A stretch of DNA of 64,000 bases from Beijerinckiaceae bacterium (GTDB lineage: Bacteria > Pseudomonadota > Alphaproteobacteria > Rhizobiales > Beijerinckiaceae), in NCBI GenBank assembly GCA_947454485.1, contig CANGJJ010000001.1, forward strand, positions 1 through 64,000, written 5' to 3'. Below are positions 36,346-44,426 of the stretch, one piece after another. Made by a program: the position numbers and the translations under genes. The notes beneath the pieces were generated by a model. It made no database searches, had not been told where the DNA came from, and saw only the letters and a list, made by a program, of their open reading frames with translations. The first letter of the stretch is position 1, and each line of letters begins with the position of its first letter.

Positions 36346-36361
36346 CAGACAGAACGGTCTG
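36346..36361. promoter_or_regulatory. Palindromic operator candidate between the OsmC and TetR genes
   Basis: CAGAC and GTCTG lie six bases apart, symmetric around the intergenic centre. This is a plausible TetR-family site controlling both divergent transcripts. Confidence 0.45.
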
Positions 36362-36494
36362 TATTATGCATGGGGTGTGCCAGAGCTATCCGGCGCAAAA
36401 GACAGCGCTTTTGCGAAGGGTGGGTCGGCCCTGCTGCCTTGAATCAAGGCAGTCTGGGCAGAGTCTGGGCTGACGAAGCGAAGGGGGCCTCGCG

Positions 36495-37085
36495 ATGGAT
36501 GATGCAAAAGCGGTCGCGGCCGCAGGGGGAGAGGCGAGTGCGCGTGAGCGTTTGGTCGCCGCTGCCAGTCACTTGTTCTGTCGCTATGGGATCAATGCGG
36601 TGGGCGTGGACGCGGTCGTGAGCGCGGCAGGCACAGCCAAGGCCACGCTCTATAAAACCTTTGGCTCCAAGGAGCGTTTGGTGGAGGCCGTCCTCGAGCA
36701 AGAGGGCCGCCAATGGCGTGACTGGTTTCTGGCTGGGCTCGATGAGGGCGAGGCAGATGCCCGCGCGCGTTTGCAGCGCATCTTCCCGCTGCTGGAGAGC
36801 TGGTTCGCGCAGGATCGCTTCTACGGCTGCCCCTTCATCAATGCGATTGGCGAGCACGATAAATCAGAGGACCGCTTGCGCGCTTTGACGCTCGATCACA
36901 AACGCGCTGTTCTGGCGCGGATCGAAGAGCTCGCCGCAGAGGCAGGCGCGCCCGATCCGTCGCGTCTTGCGCATCAATTGGGCCTCATCATGGATGGCGC
37001 GATTGTGGTGGCCATGATCAGCCGGGATCCAGGCGCTGCGCGTCTGGCTGCAGGGGCCGCCGACAGATTGTTGAGCGAGGTCTGA
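36495..37085 (+). CDS. TetR/AcrR-family regulator
   Basis: The protein has 196 residues. The N-terminal HTH (RERLVAAASHLFCRYGINAVGVDAVVSAAGTAKATLYKTF, read in segments) is typical, and the helical ligand-binding C-domain contains GCPFINAIGE. It is divergent from the OsmC-to-cyanase array and probably controls it through the CAGAC/GTCTG palindrome. The methyltransferase gene begins two bases after its stop. Confidence 0.88.
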   Translation: MDDAKAVAAAGGEASARERLVAAASHLFCRYGINAVGVDAVVSAAGTAKATLYKTFGSKERLVEAVLEQEGRQWRDWFLAGLDEGEADARARLQRIFPLLESWFAQDRFYGCPFINAIGEHDKSEDRLRALTLDHKRAVLARIEELAAEAGAPDPSRLAHQLGLIMDGAIVVAMISRDPGAARLAAGAADRLLSEV

Positions 37086-37087
37086 GG

Positions 37088-37705
37088 ATGGCGACGCGCG
37101 AAGACCATTGGCAAGATGTCTACCGCACCAAGGGCGAAGCCGATGTCAGCTGGTTTCAGCAACATCCCGATCTCTCGCTGCAGCTCATCACATCTTATGC
37201 GCCAGCACCTGCCAGCGTGATCGATATGGGCGGTGGTGCCTCGCGTCTCGTCGATGAGCTTCTGGCGCGCGGCTATCAAGATGTGAGCGTGCTTGATCTG
37301 TCCGATGAGGCGCTGAAGAAATCGCAGCAGCGATTGGGGCCTGCTGCAACGAAGGTGCATTGGATTGTGGCTGATGCGACGCAACGGCAGGCTGAGCGTA
37401 GCTATGATCTATGGCATGACCGCGCAGCTTTTCACTTCCTGACACAAGATGAGCAGCGCAGCGCCTATCGCGAGCGCTTGTTGCATGGGCTCAAAATTGG
37501 CGGATATGCGATCATCGCGACTTTCGCGCCCGATGGTCCTGAGCGCTGCAGCGGCCTTCCGATCATGCGCTACAGTCCGCAGGACTTGGCGCAGGTGCTG
37601 GGCCCCAAACTGGCGCTTGTGGCCTCAAAGACTGAGAGCCATGTTACGCCCTGGGGCGCAGAGCAGCGCTTTCAATATAGTGTCTTTGAGCGCCTGCCGG
37701 ACTGA
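37088..37705 (+). CDS. Class I SAM-dependent methyltransferase
   Basis: The protein has 205 residues. The Rossmann-type core has motif I VIDMGGGASRLVDELL (GxGxS-like variant), then VLDLSDEAL (acidic ribose-binding) and DLWHDRAAFHFL. The N-terminus HWQDVYRTKGEADVSWFQ is seen in a thiopurine/thiol-methyltransferase-like group that can methylate sulfur or selenium nucleophiles. Given the rhodanese and cyanate genes across the TetR gene, thiol methylation is an attractive but unproven role. It lies two bases after the TetR stop, so the two are co-transcribed. Confidence 0.82.
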   Translation: MATREDHWQDVYRTKGEADVSWFQQHPDLSLQLITSYAPAPASVIDMGGGASRLVDELLARGYQDVSVLDLSDEALKKSQQRLGPAATKVHWIVADATQRQAERSYDLWHDRAAFHFLTQDEQRSAYRERLLHGLKIGGYAIIATFAPDGPERCSGLPIMRYSPQDLAQVLGPKLALVASKTESHVTPWGAEQRFQYSVFERLPD

Positions 37706-37745
37706 CTTCTTGTGAGCGGGCTCACAATTTCGTAGCGTGCCGACC

Positions 37746-38522
37746 ATGGCAGACAAAGACAATCAGCGGCGCGGGATTCAATCAGTCGAGATCGGCATGA
37801 GCGTGCTTGATGCGCTGATGCGTCTGGGCAAGCCAAGCTCATTGTCAGAGATCGCCAAAGTCACCGGCCTGTCGGTGTCGCAAACCCATCGCTATCTCGC
37901 CTCGCTGGTGAATACGAATTTCCTGCGCCAAGATCCCATTTCGCTCGAATATGATTTGCACACGGGTGCGCTGCGTCTTGGCCTTGCTGCCATGTCGCGG
38001 CTTGATCTGTTTGAAGCAGCAGGGCGGGTTGCCCAGCAACTTGTCACGCAGACGGGCCGCACGGTTCTGCTCGCCGTCTGGGCCGAGCAGGGACCAACAG
38101 TTGTGCGCTGGTATCCCGGCAATCCGCCGATTTACACGACATTGGCGATTGGCTCGCGGCTGACTGTGACACGTTCGGCGACAGGCCATGTCTTTGCGAG
38201 CTTTCACCGCGAGAGTTTCACGCGCGATGTGCTGGCCCATGAATTGGGGCTCGATAGCGCGGGCTCACATGTGGATATGCCCGCCATCCAGCAGCGCGTA
38301 GGCGCGGATTATTTTGCCGAAGTCGATAGCACACTCATTCCGGGCCTTCGTGCCAGCGCGGCCCCCGTCTTTGATTTGCAGGGCGAGCTGGCCCTCGTCA
38401 TCTCCATGATCGCCTCACCAAGCTTCCCGGTGTCGGGCGATACTGAGGCCCGCAGCGCCCTTTTGGGGGCGGCCCGCGACCTCACAGGCCAGCTCGGCGG
38501 CCGCTGGCCTAGGCCTAAATAA
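37746..38522 (+). CDS. IclR-family regulator
   Basis: The protein has 258 residues from the ATG at 37746; an earlier start at 37737 adds three residues. The N-terminal winged HTH (SSLSEIAKVTGLSVSQTHRYLASLV) is followed by the IclR effector domain (LAVWAEQGPTVVRWYPG and a C-terminal ALVISMIAS). Such regulators sense aromatic or aliphatic acids. It is followed by the luciferase-like gene, whose upstream direct repeats may be its target. Confidence 0.88.
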   Translation: MADKDNQRRGIQSVEIGMSVLDALMRLGKPSSLSEIAKVTGLSVSQTHRYLASLVNTNFLRQDPISLEYDLHTGALRLGLAAMSRLDLFEAAGRVAQQLVTQTGRTVLLAVWAEQGPTVVRWYPGNPPIYTTLAIGSRLTVTRSATGHVFASFHRESFTRDVLAHELGLDSAGSHVDMPAIQQRVGADYFAEVDSTLIPGLRASAAPVFDLQGELALVISMIASPSFPVSGDTEARSALLGAARDLTGQLGGRWPRPK

Positions 38523-38574
38523 TTGGATTTTCGATATAAAACTTGTGATCGCCTTGTGGCTTTCTGGCCTTTGC

Positions 38575-38604
38575 ATATTAGACGATTATTCGTATATTAG
38601 GCGA
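38575..38604 (+). promoter_or_regulatory. Direct-repeat operator candidate
   Basis: ATATTAGACGA (38575-38585) and ATATTAGGCGA (38594-38604) match at 10 of 11 positions with a 19-base period. They lie about 40 bases before the luciferase-like start. IclR-type or activator binding is plausible. Confidence 0.45.
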
Positions 38605-38642
38605 AGAGGGGCGCGTAGCCCCCGCAACATCGGGAGGTCGCC

Positions 38643-39725
38643 ATGGAATTTGGTTATTTTACCCTCAGCGATAACAATTATTCTGACATCAAGCGCTCGC
38701 CTGAATCCTTCGTCATGAATATCCGGGATGAGGCGCTGCATGCTGAGCGCGTCGGCATGCATTCGGCCTGGATTGGCGAACATCATTTTGCGACTTTGGG
38801 CGTCAACTCTTGCCCGCATCTTCTTCTCGCCAATGTGGCGGCCACGACCAAGCGCATTCGCCTTGCGCCAGCGGTCGCCGTCACGCCGCTCCATCATCCT
38901 TTGCGTGTCGCTGAAGAATGGGCGACGCTTGATCTTCTCTCGGGCGGGCGTGTCGATTTCGCCGTGGGCCGTGGCTATGACCGGCGCGAATATGTGCCCT
39001 TTGGCGCAGACTATATGCATTCGCTCGAACTGATGGATGAAGGGCTCGAGATCATCGACCGCGCCTGGAACTCCAAAGGCCCGTGGTCTTTCAAGGGCCA
39101 GTTCTACGACATTCCCGAAATGTCGATGACGCCGCAGCCCGTGCAAAAGCCGGTGCCAATTTACATGGCCTGTTTCTCACGCGCGAGTATGGAAATCGCC
39201 GCGCGGCGAGGGCTTAATATCATCTTCGCGCCTTTTGCAGCCGCGATGACCTTTGGTGATCTTGCCTCTGCTGTGCGTGAATATCGCGACATGTGCGCGA
39301 AATTTGGCACCAAGCCGGGCAGGGCCATGTGCAGCTATTTCATTCACCTTGGCGACACAGAGGCCGAAGTGAATTACGGTGCTGAGCGACAGATGGCTTA
39401 TTTCAAGCAATGCGCTCTGCCGGCCTTCCAGCAAGAGCCCGGCAAGACGCCGCCAACCATGCTCTACTTCCAGAAAATCGTCTCGATTCTTGAAGGGATG
39501 ACGAAAGAAGATCTGAGCGACAAGTCGATTCTGCTCGGCACGCCCGACAAAATTACGCAGACATTAAAGAAGGTCGAGGCAGCAGGCATTGAGGAGGTCA
39601 TTCTCTATTTCAATGTCGGTGGTAAGCCGCACACAATGGTGCTCGACCAAATGTCCCGCTTCATGGAACAGGTCGCGCCGCATTTTGATGGCAAGCACCA
39701 CGCCTATCGCGAGGCCGCCGAATAG
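38643..39725 (+). CDS. LLM-class flavin-dependent oxidoreductase
   Basis: The protein has 360 residues. Luciferase-like barrel features are FGYFTLSDNNY at the N-terminus, WIGEHHFATLG, NVAATTKRIRLAPAVAVTPLHHPLRVAEEWATLDLLSGGRVDFAVGRGYDRREY (in segments) and later YMACFSRASMEIAARRG. It would be an FMN-dependent monooxygenase requiring a separate reductase. A GGGAGG site precedes the start. It is probably regulated by the IclR protein just upstream, and a terminator follows it. Confidence 0.87.
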   Translation: MEFGYFTLSDNNYSDIKRSPESFVMNIRDEALHAERVGMHSAWIGEHHFATLGVNSCPHLLLANVAATTKRIRLAPAVAVTPLHHPLRVAEEWATLDLLSGGRVDFAVGRGYDRREYVPFGADYMHSLELMDEGLEIIDRAWNSKGPWSFKGQFYDIPEMSMTPQPVQKPVPIYMACFSRASMEIAARRGLNIIFAPFAAAMTFGDLASAVREYRDMCAKFGTKPGRAMCSYFIHLGDTEAEVNYGAERQMAYFKQCALPAFQQEPGKTPPTMLYFQKIVSILEGMTKEDLSDKSILLGTPDKITQTLKKVEAAGIEEVILYFNVGGKPHTMVLDQMSRFMEQVAPHFDGKHHAYREAAE

Positions 39726-39736
39726 TTTGACCCGCC

Positions 39737-39770
39737 GCGGCTGTGGCCTATCTCCACAGCCGCCCTTTTT
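39737..39770 (+). terminator. Rho-independent terminator
   Basis: The stem GCGGCTGTGG/CCACAGCCGC is followed by CCTTTTT. It ends the luciferase-like transcript. Confidence 0.88.
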
Positions 39771-39865
39771 GCTGCGCCGCAACGTGGCCCCACTCTCGAC
39801 AGCGCTGCAGACTTATGCTCTGACTGCGTCTGACAGTTGCAAATACAAATATCAGGTTGGGAACC

Positions 39866-40354
39866 ATGCTGCTTGAGCGCATGATCGACGGTACGCTCCG
39901 TGCCCTTGAATGGTTGCTGGGATTGCTCCTCGTGGCCATGGTCTTATTCAACTTCGCCAATGTGGTCGGCCGCTATGTTTTCGGCGCGACGATGCTCGGC
40001 GCAGAAGAGGTACAGGTTTTCGCCATGGTCTGGCTGACCTTCCTTGGCGCTGTCATTGTCACCTGGCGCAGCGCCCATCTGCGCATGGATGCGATTGCTG
40101 TTCACTTTCCCCCTGTTGTGCGCACCCTGCTGCGCTGGGCCGAGGCGGCAGTCGCTTTAGGCACGCTGGGCTATGTGCTGCAATATTCCTGGCTCTTCGT
40201 GTCACGCATCAAGCGCATCGATCAATTGAGTGATGCGGCTCATGTGCCGATGTGGATTCCCCATGCGGCCGTTCTGGTCGGCTTTGGTCTCATTATCGTG
40301 ATGCTGGTGCTGCGAGCCATTCGCCCGGCCAAAGACGTGAAGCAGGACTACTGA
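39866..40354 (+). CDS. dctQ: TRAP transporter small permease (DctQ)
   Basis: The protein has 162 residues from the ATG at 39866; a TTG at 39857 is rejected. Four membrane helices are evident, with family signature FNVVGRYVFGATMLGAEEVQVFAM-type sequence (segments NVVGRYVFGAT and EEVQVFAMVWLTFLG). It forms a complex with the large permease, whose gene starts one base later. The cognate binding protein is probably the DctP homologue at 43,349. Confidence 0.88.
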   Translation: MLLERMIDGTLRALEWLLGLLLVAMVLFNFANVVGRYVFGATMLGAEEVQVFAMVWLTFLGAVIVTWRSAHLRMDAIAVHFPPVVRTLLRWAEAAVALGTLGYVLQYSWLFVSRIKRIDQLSDAAHVPMWIPHAAVLVGFGLIIVMLVLRAIRPAKDVKQDY

Positions 40355-40355
40355 G

Positions 40356-41633
40356 ATGACCTTTACGCTCCTCGTCATTCCGCTCGCCCTGCTATTGCTT
40401 GGCTTCCCGATCTTCCTCGTTCTGCTGACGACTGCGACAGTGGCTTTCGGCACTTTGATGAATGTGCCCGCCGTGGCGCTGCATCAAAATCTCTTCGGCT
40501 CGATCAACGCCTTTCCGCTGCTCGCCGTGCCCTTCTTCATCTATGCGGGTGAATTGATGGGCCGTGGCAGCGTCGCGCAGCGCCTCGTTGATTTCGTGCA
40601 AGGTGGCGCACGTCCCTTGCGTGGCAATCTCGGCGTCACCACGGTGGGTGTTGCGACGATCTTCGGCGCAATCTCAGGTGTCAGCGCTGCCGCTGTCGCA
40701 ACCGTCGGCAAGGTCATGTATCCGGCCATGCGGCGCGCAGGCTATCCTGAGCCCTTCGCAGCTGGTTTGATCACCGCTGTTGGTGCGATCGACATTATCA
40801 TCCCGCCCTCGATCCCGATGATTGTTTATGGTGCGGCTGCAGAAGCCTCTGTGCCGCGTCTTTACGCAGCGGGCATCGTGCCTGGTCTGCTGATCGCCGC
40901 CATGATCGGCGCCTTTGTGATTTGGCGCGCCAAGGTCGGTGGTTTTGGCAAGGGCGAGCCCTTCGATCTGAAAGACTTTCTGCAATCCACCAAGCGTAGC
41001 GTTTGGGCGCTGGGCGCACCCGCGATCATTCTGGGCGGCATCTATGGCGGCGTCTTCTCACCGACTGAAGCTGCGGCGGTGGCCTGCGTCTATGCAGCCT
41101 TTGTGACGCGCTTTGTGTTCCGCGAATTGACGTGGCGTGACATTCTCGAAGCAGCTGGTGCAACGGCTGTCTTCACCGCGCAGATCCTCATCATCGTGGC
41201 TTGTGCGGGCGTCTTCTCTTGGGTGCTGACGGTCAATCAGATCCCGGCAACGCTGGCGACCATGCTGCAAGAATGGAGTGTCACGCCGTGGATGTTCCTG
41301 CTCGCGATCAATGTGCTGTTGCTGCTTGTGGGCTGCTTCCTTGATCCGCTGTCAGCCATTTTGTTGCTGACGCCTTTGCTGATCCCGATGGTGAAGGCCG
41401 TTGGCATCGACGTTGTGCATTTTGGCATCATCGTCACGGTGAATCTGGCCATTGGGCTGTTTCATCCGCCCTTCGGTATCAATATTTTCGTGGCGCAGTC
41501 GGTTCTGGGCATTCCGCTGCAGACACTCTATCGCGGCATCATCCCCTTCTTGCTGATCTATCTCTTCGCACTCGCATTGATCACTTACGTGCCGGCGGTT
41601 TCGATGATCGGCGTGAAGCTGATTTACGGCTAG
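40356..41633 (+). CDS. dctM: TRAP transporter large permease (DctM)
   Basis: The protein has 425 residues with about twelve membrane helices. Family motifs are FPLLAVPFFIYAGELM, GAISGVSAAAVATVG, IDIIIPPSIPMIVYG and LFHPPFGINIFVAQSV. It drives sodium-coupled uptake of carboxylates or related organic acids with DctQ and a periplasmic receptor. Its 3' end overlaps the convergent MarR gene by 53 bases. Confidence 0.92.
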   Translation: MTFTLLVIPLALLLLGFPIFLVLLTTATVAFGTLMNVPAVALHQNLFGSINAFPLLAVPFFIYAGELMGRGSVAQRLVDFVQGGARPLRGNLGVTTVGVATIFGAISGVSAAAVATVGKVMYPAMRRAGYPEPFAAGLITAVGAIDIIIPPSIPMIVYGAAAEASVPRLYAAGIVPGLLIAAMIGAFVIWRAKVGGFGKGEPFDLKDFLQSTKRSVWALGAPAIILGGIYGGVFSPTEAAAVACVYAAFVTRFVFRELTWRDILEAAGATAVFTAQILIIVACAGVFSWVLTVNQIPATLATMLQEWSVTPWMFLLAINVLLLLVGCFLDPLSAILLLTPLLIPMVKAVGIDVVHFGIIVTVNLAIGLFHPPFGINIFVAQSVLGIPLQTLYRGIIPFLLIYLFALALITYVPAVSMIGVKLIYG

Positions 41634-42096
41634 GGGTTTTATCCGGGATCGAACGGCCTGCCTGTGTGGCTAGCCGTTCGAAGACGGCCTTCAAGACACG
41701 TTTGGAGGCGGCAAGATCTTTGGCAGACAGGCCGCTTGTTAGACTCTGTTCGTAGCGTACAGCCATCGGCACAGGCTTGGTGCTGATTTTGCGCCCCTCT
41801 GCGGTGAGCGAGATCACAACCTCGCGGCGATTGTCTGGAGCCACGCCACGCGTCACAAAGCCCCGGCGCACCATGCTGCCAATTGTGCGTGAAAGGGTCG
41901 ACACATCAATCGACGTAAGCACAGCCAGATCGACAAGGCGCTGCGGCCCGCGTTCACCCAGCACAGCCAGAATACGCCACATGGGAACGGTTAGCCCCCA
42001 TTGCGCGAGATCGCGCGAAAAGAGCTGAATGACGAGATTGCCTGCCCTGTTCAGCAAATAGGGCAGGTGATCATCCAATGTGAGTTTCTTTGTCAT
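41581..42096 (-). CDS. MarR-family regulator (paralogue 1)
   Basis: The protein has about 171 residues from the ATG at 42096. Longer in-frame starts to 42234 give a Cys- and Arg-rich leader with no family similarity. The winged HTH is MarR-type: HLPYLLNRAGNLVIQLF, LAVLTSIDVSTLSRTIGSM and the wing NRREVVISLTAEG. It resembles the MarR protein at 45,800 (shared LPYLLNRAG and PMWR), so the two are paralogues. It is divergent from the Rieske gene, its likely target. Its 3' end overlaps dctM. Confidence 0.82.
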   Translation of the reverse strand: MTKKLTLDDHLPYLLNRAGNLVIQLFSRDLAQWGLTVPMWRILAVLGERGPQRLVDLAVLTSIDVSTLSRTIGSMVRRGFVTRGVAPDNRREVVISLTAEGRKISTKPVPMAVRYEQSLTSGLSAKDLAASKRVLKAVFERLATQAGRSIPDKTPSRKSASRRSSKPPARK

Positions 42097-42227
42097 CATC
42101 TCCCCGCACGAGACCTTCTGCGAGCCCCGATTTCTGTCACATAGACGCGAAGGCGCATGGCTGCAACAGTTGCGTTTGCAAGTGAATGATGCGATTGTCA
42201 TCCTGCATCTTCTGGGGAGGAGATCAT

Positions 42228-43268
42228 ATGGCATTCCTGTGGAACGCTTGGTATGTCGCAGGCTGGCCCAATGAATTTGGCGAGGGCTTCACCTCGCGCA
42301 TGATTTTGGGCAAGCCGATAGTCTTCTTCCGCAGAGCCAATGGCACAGTCGCAGCATTGCAAGATCGCTGCGCCCATCGTCACATTCCTCTGTCTCACGG
42401 TCAGCGCAAAGGCGATGTGATTGAATGCGCCTATCATGGCCTGCAGTTCGACCATACGGGTCGCTGCATCCATATTCCTGCACAAAACGAGATCCCTGAG
42501 CGCGCACGCGTGGCCGCTTATCCGGTCGTTGAAAAACACGGCTGGGTCTGGGTGTGGATGGGTGATCCAGCGGCAGCTGATGAGAGCAAAGTGCCGGACT
42601 TCCACTGGCTCGGTGATCCAGCTTATTCAGCCACCGGCGAGACCAAACATGTCGCCGCCCATTACGAGCTGTTGCATGACAATCTGCTCGATCTGTCTCA
42701 TGTCGGCTATGTTCATGCCACGACTATCGGCAACAATGAGATGGGCTCAAAGGGCCAGATCCGCGTCGAGAAGCTCGACAATGGCGTGCGCGTGACGCGC
42801 TGGGTGATCGATTGTGCGCCTCCGCCGACCTATTGCAAGACGGGCATCTTCCAGCCGACAGACCGTATCGATCGCTGGCAGATCATCGAATATGAAGCGC
42901 CCAGTTCCATTCGTATCTATGTCGGCGGCGCGCCCACGGGCACAGGTGCGCCTGAGGGCAACCGCGTGGGCGGTCTTGGCATGTGGGTCATGCATGCGAT
43001 GACGCCGGAGAATGACGTCTCAACCCATTATCATTGGGCCATCGGTCGTGATTTCCATATCGGCAATGACGAGGTCACCAAGATTCTGCATCGGGAGATT
43101 TCGACAGCCTTCGAACAGGATCGCGAGATCCTCAAGATCCAGCAAGATTCGCTCATCCGCACGGGCTTTCCCAAGGGTGTCGATATTACCGCCGACAGTG
43201 GCGGCATTCAGGCACGGCGCATTCTCGCGCAATTGATCGCCAATCAAGAGAAAGCCGCTTCGCCCTAG
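42228..43268 (+). CDS. Rieske aromatic-ring oxygenase alpha subunit (VanA-like)
   Basis: The protein has 346 residues from the ATG at 42228, after GGGGAGGAG. The Rieske cluster ligands are Cys48, His50, Cys67 and His70 (CAHRHIPLSHG and CAYHGLQF). The mononuclear-iron site is seen in NLLDLSHVGYVH. This VanA-type group O-demethylates methoxybenzoates or cleaves related ethers with a separate reductase, which is not found in the window. It is divergent from MarR paralogue 1 and just upstream of the DctP receptor, so they may serve one aromatic substrate. Confidence 0.9.
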   Translation: MAFLWNAWYVAGWPNEFGEGFTSRMILGKPIVFFRRANGTVAALQDRCAHRHIPLSHGQRKGDVIECAYHGLQFDHTGRCIHIPAQNEIPERARVAAYPVVEKHGWVWVWMGDPAAADESKVPDFHWLGDPAYSATGETKHVAAHYELLHDNLLDLSHVGYVHATTIGNNEMGSKGQIRVEKLDNGVRVTRWVIDCAPPPTYCKTGIFQPTDRIDRWQIIEYEAPSSIRIYVGGAPTGTGAPEGNRVGGLGMWVMHAMTPENDVSTHYHWAIGRDFHIGNDEVTKILHREISTAFEQDREILKIQQDSLIRTGFPKGVDITADSGGIQARRILAQLIANQEKAASP

Positions 43269-43348
43269 AAAGAAAGTGTTGAACCCAACCGCGCGCTCAG
43301 CGCATAATTCAAACAATCCAACATTCCTGATTGGATGGGAGGCAGACG

Positions 43349-44350
43349 ATGAAGAAGATGCTTTTTGGCGCGGTCTGCGCCTTGGCTTTGGGCCTTGCAG
43401 CCACAGCTGCCAATGCTCAGCAACAGTTTGTGATGAAGCTTTCCTCGCCCACTGTGAACGATATCGCGCATGAGTGGATGAAGGCCTTCAAGAGCGGCGT
43501 CGAGCAGCGCTCAAACAACCGCATCAAGGTTGAGATCTATCCTGCCAACCAGCTCGGCCAGATCCCTGCGACGGTCGAAGGCGTGGCGATGGGTACGATT
43601 GAATTTGCAGTTCCCGCCGTTGGCTTCTTCGTTGGCCTTGAGCCGCGCTTCCAAGTCTTCGACATCATGGGTCTCTATGACGACATGGGCCATGCTGCCC
43701 GCGTCTTCGCAGATCCTGAAGTGCGCAAGATGCTCGCAACCTTCGGTCAGTCGAAGGGCATTGAGCCGCTCTATGTGCTCCCCCATGGCCCGCTTGGCGT
43801 TGTGTCGCACAAGGCGATCCGCGCGGTCGCTGACTTCAAGGGCCAGAAGCTGCGTATGCCCGGCGGCGCGCCGGTGCAGGTTGAGCCCTTCCGCAAGCTC
43901 GGTGTCTCGCCGCTCTCGATCCCGCTCGGCGAAGTTCTCCCTGCGATGCAGAACAAGACGATTGATGGCGCGATCATCTCCATCGCCGTCTTCGCAGGTC
44001 AGAAATATTACGATGTCGCCAAGCCGATGACGATGCTGCCCGGCAGCTTTCTCACTGTGGGCGGTGTTGTGAACCGCGACTTCATGAAGTCCATCGGCCC
44101 CGATCTTGAAAAGATCGTGCGCGAAGAATCGCTGAAGGCTCAGGAAGGCGTTGTGGCTTGGGGCATCAATGATGCCAATAATGCCCGCGACGTTTGGGCC
44201 AAGAATGGCGGCGAAGTCATCAATATGACCGATGCGAAACTGTTCAGCGATGAAGTCGCCTCGGTTCTGCCCGCGATCTTCGCCAACAATGCGCAGCTGA
44301 AGAAGGACTATGAAGTCCTTGTCGAAGCTGCCAAGCGCCAGCGCAAGTAA
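43349..44350 (+). CDS. dctP: TRAP transporter substrate-binding protein (DctP)
   Basis: The protein has 333 residues. The start at 43349 follows GGGAGG. A signal peptide (MLFGAVCALALGLAATAANA) precedes the DctP fold: WMKAFKSGVEQRSNNRIKVEIYPANQLG (segments), KLRMPGGAPVQVEPFRKLGVSPLSIPLGEVLPAMQNKTIDGAI (segments). It is separated from dctQM by the MarR and Rieske genes, but it is the only TRAP receptor in the window and probably completes that transporter. A terminator follows. Confidence 0.9.
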   Translation: MKKMLFGAVCALALGLAATAANAQQQFVMKLSSPTVNDIAHEWMKAFKSGVEQRSNNRIKVEIYPANQLGQIPATVEGVAMGTIEFAVPAVGFFVGLEPRFQVFDIMGLYDDMGHAARVFADPEVRKMLATFGQSKGIEPLYVLPHGPLGVVSHKAIRAVADFKGQKLRMPGGAPVQVEPFRKLGVSPLSIPLGEVLPAMQNKTIDGAIISIAVFAGQKYYDVAKPMTMLPGSFLTVGGVVNRDFMKSIGPDLEKIVREESLKAQEGVVAWGINDANNARDVWAKNGGEVINMTDAKLFSDEVASVLPAIFANNAQLKKDYEVLVEAAKRQRK

Positions 44351-44371
44351 GCGCGTCTGACAGACATGAAG

Positions 44372-44404
44372 AAGGCGCGGGATTTAACCCCCGCGCCTTT
44401 TTTA
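44372..44404 (+). terminator. Terminator after dctP
   Basis: The stem GGCGCGGG/CCCGCGCC is followed by six T. It closes the dctP transcript and faces a convergent gene. Confidence 0.88.
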
Positions 44405-44426
44405 TTAGGTTAGTTTTGATGCAGGC

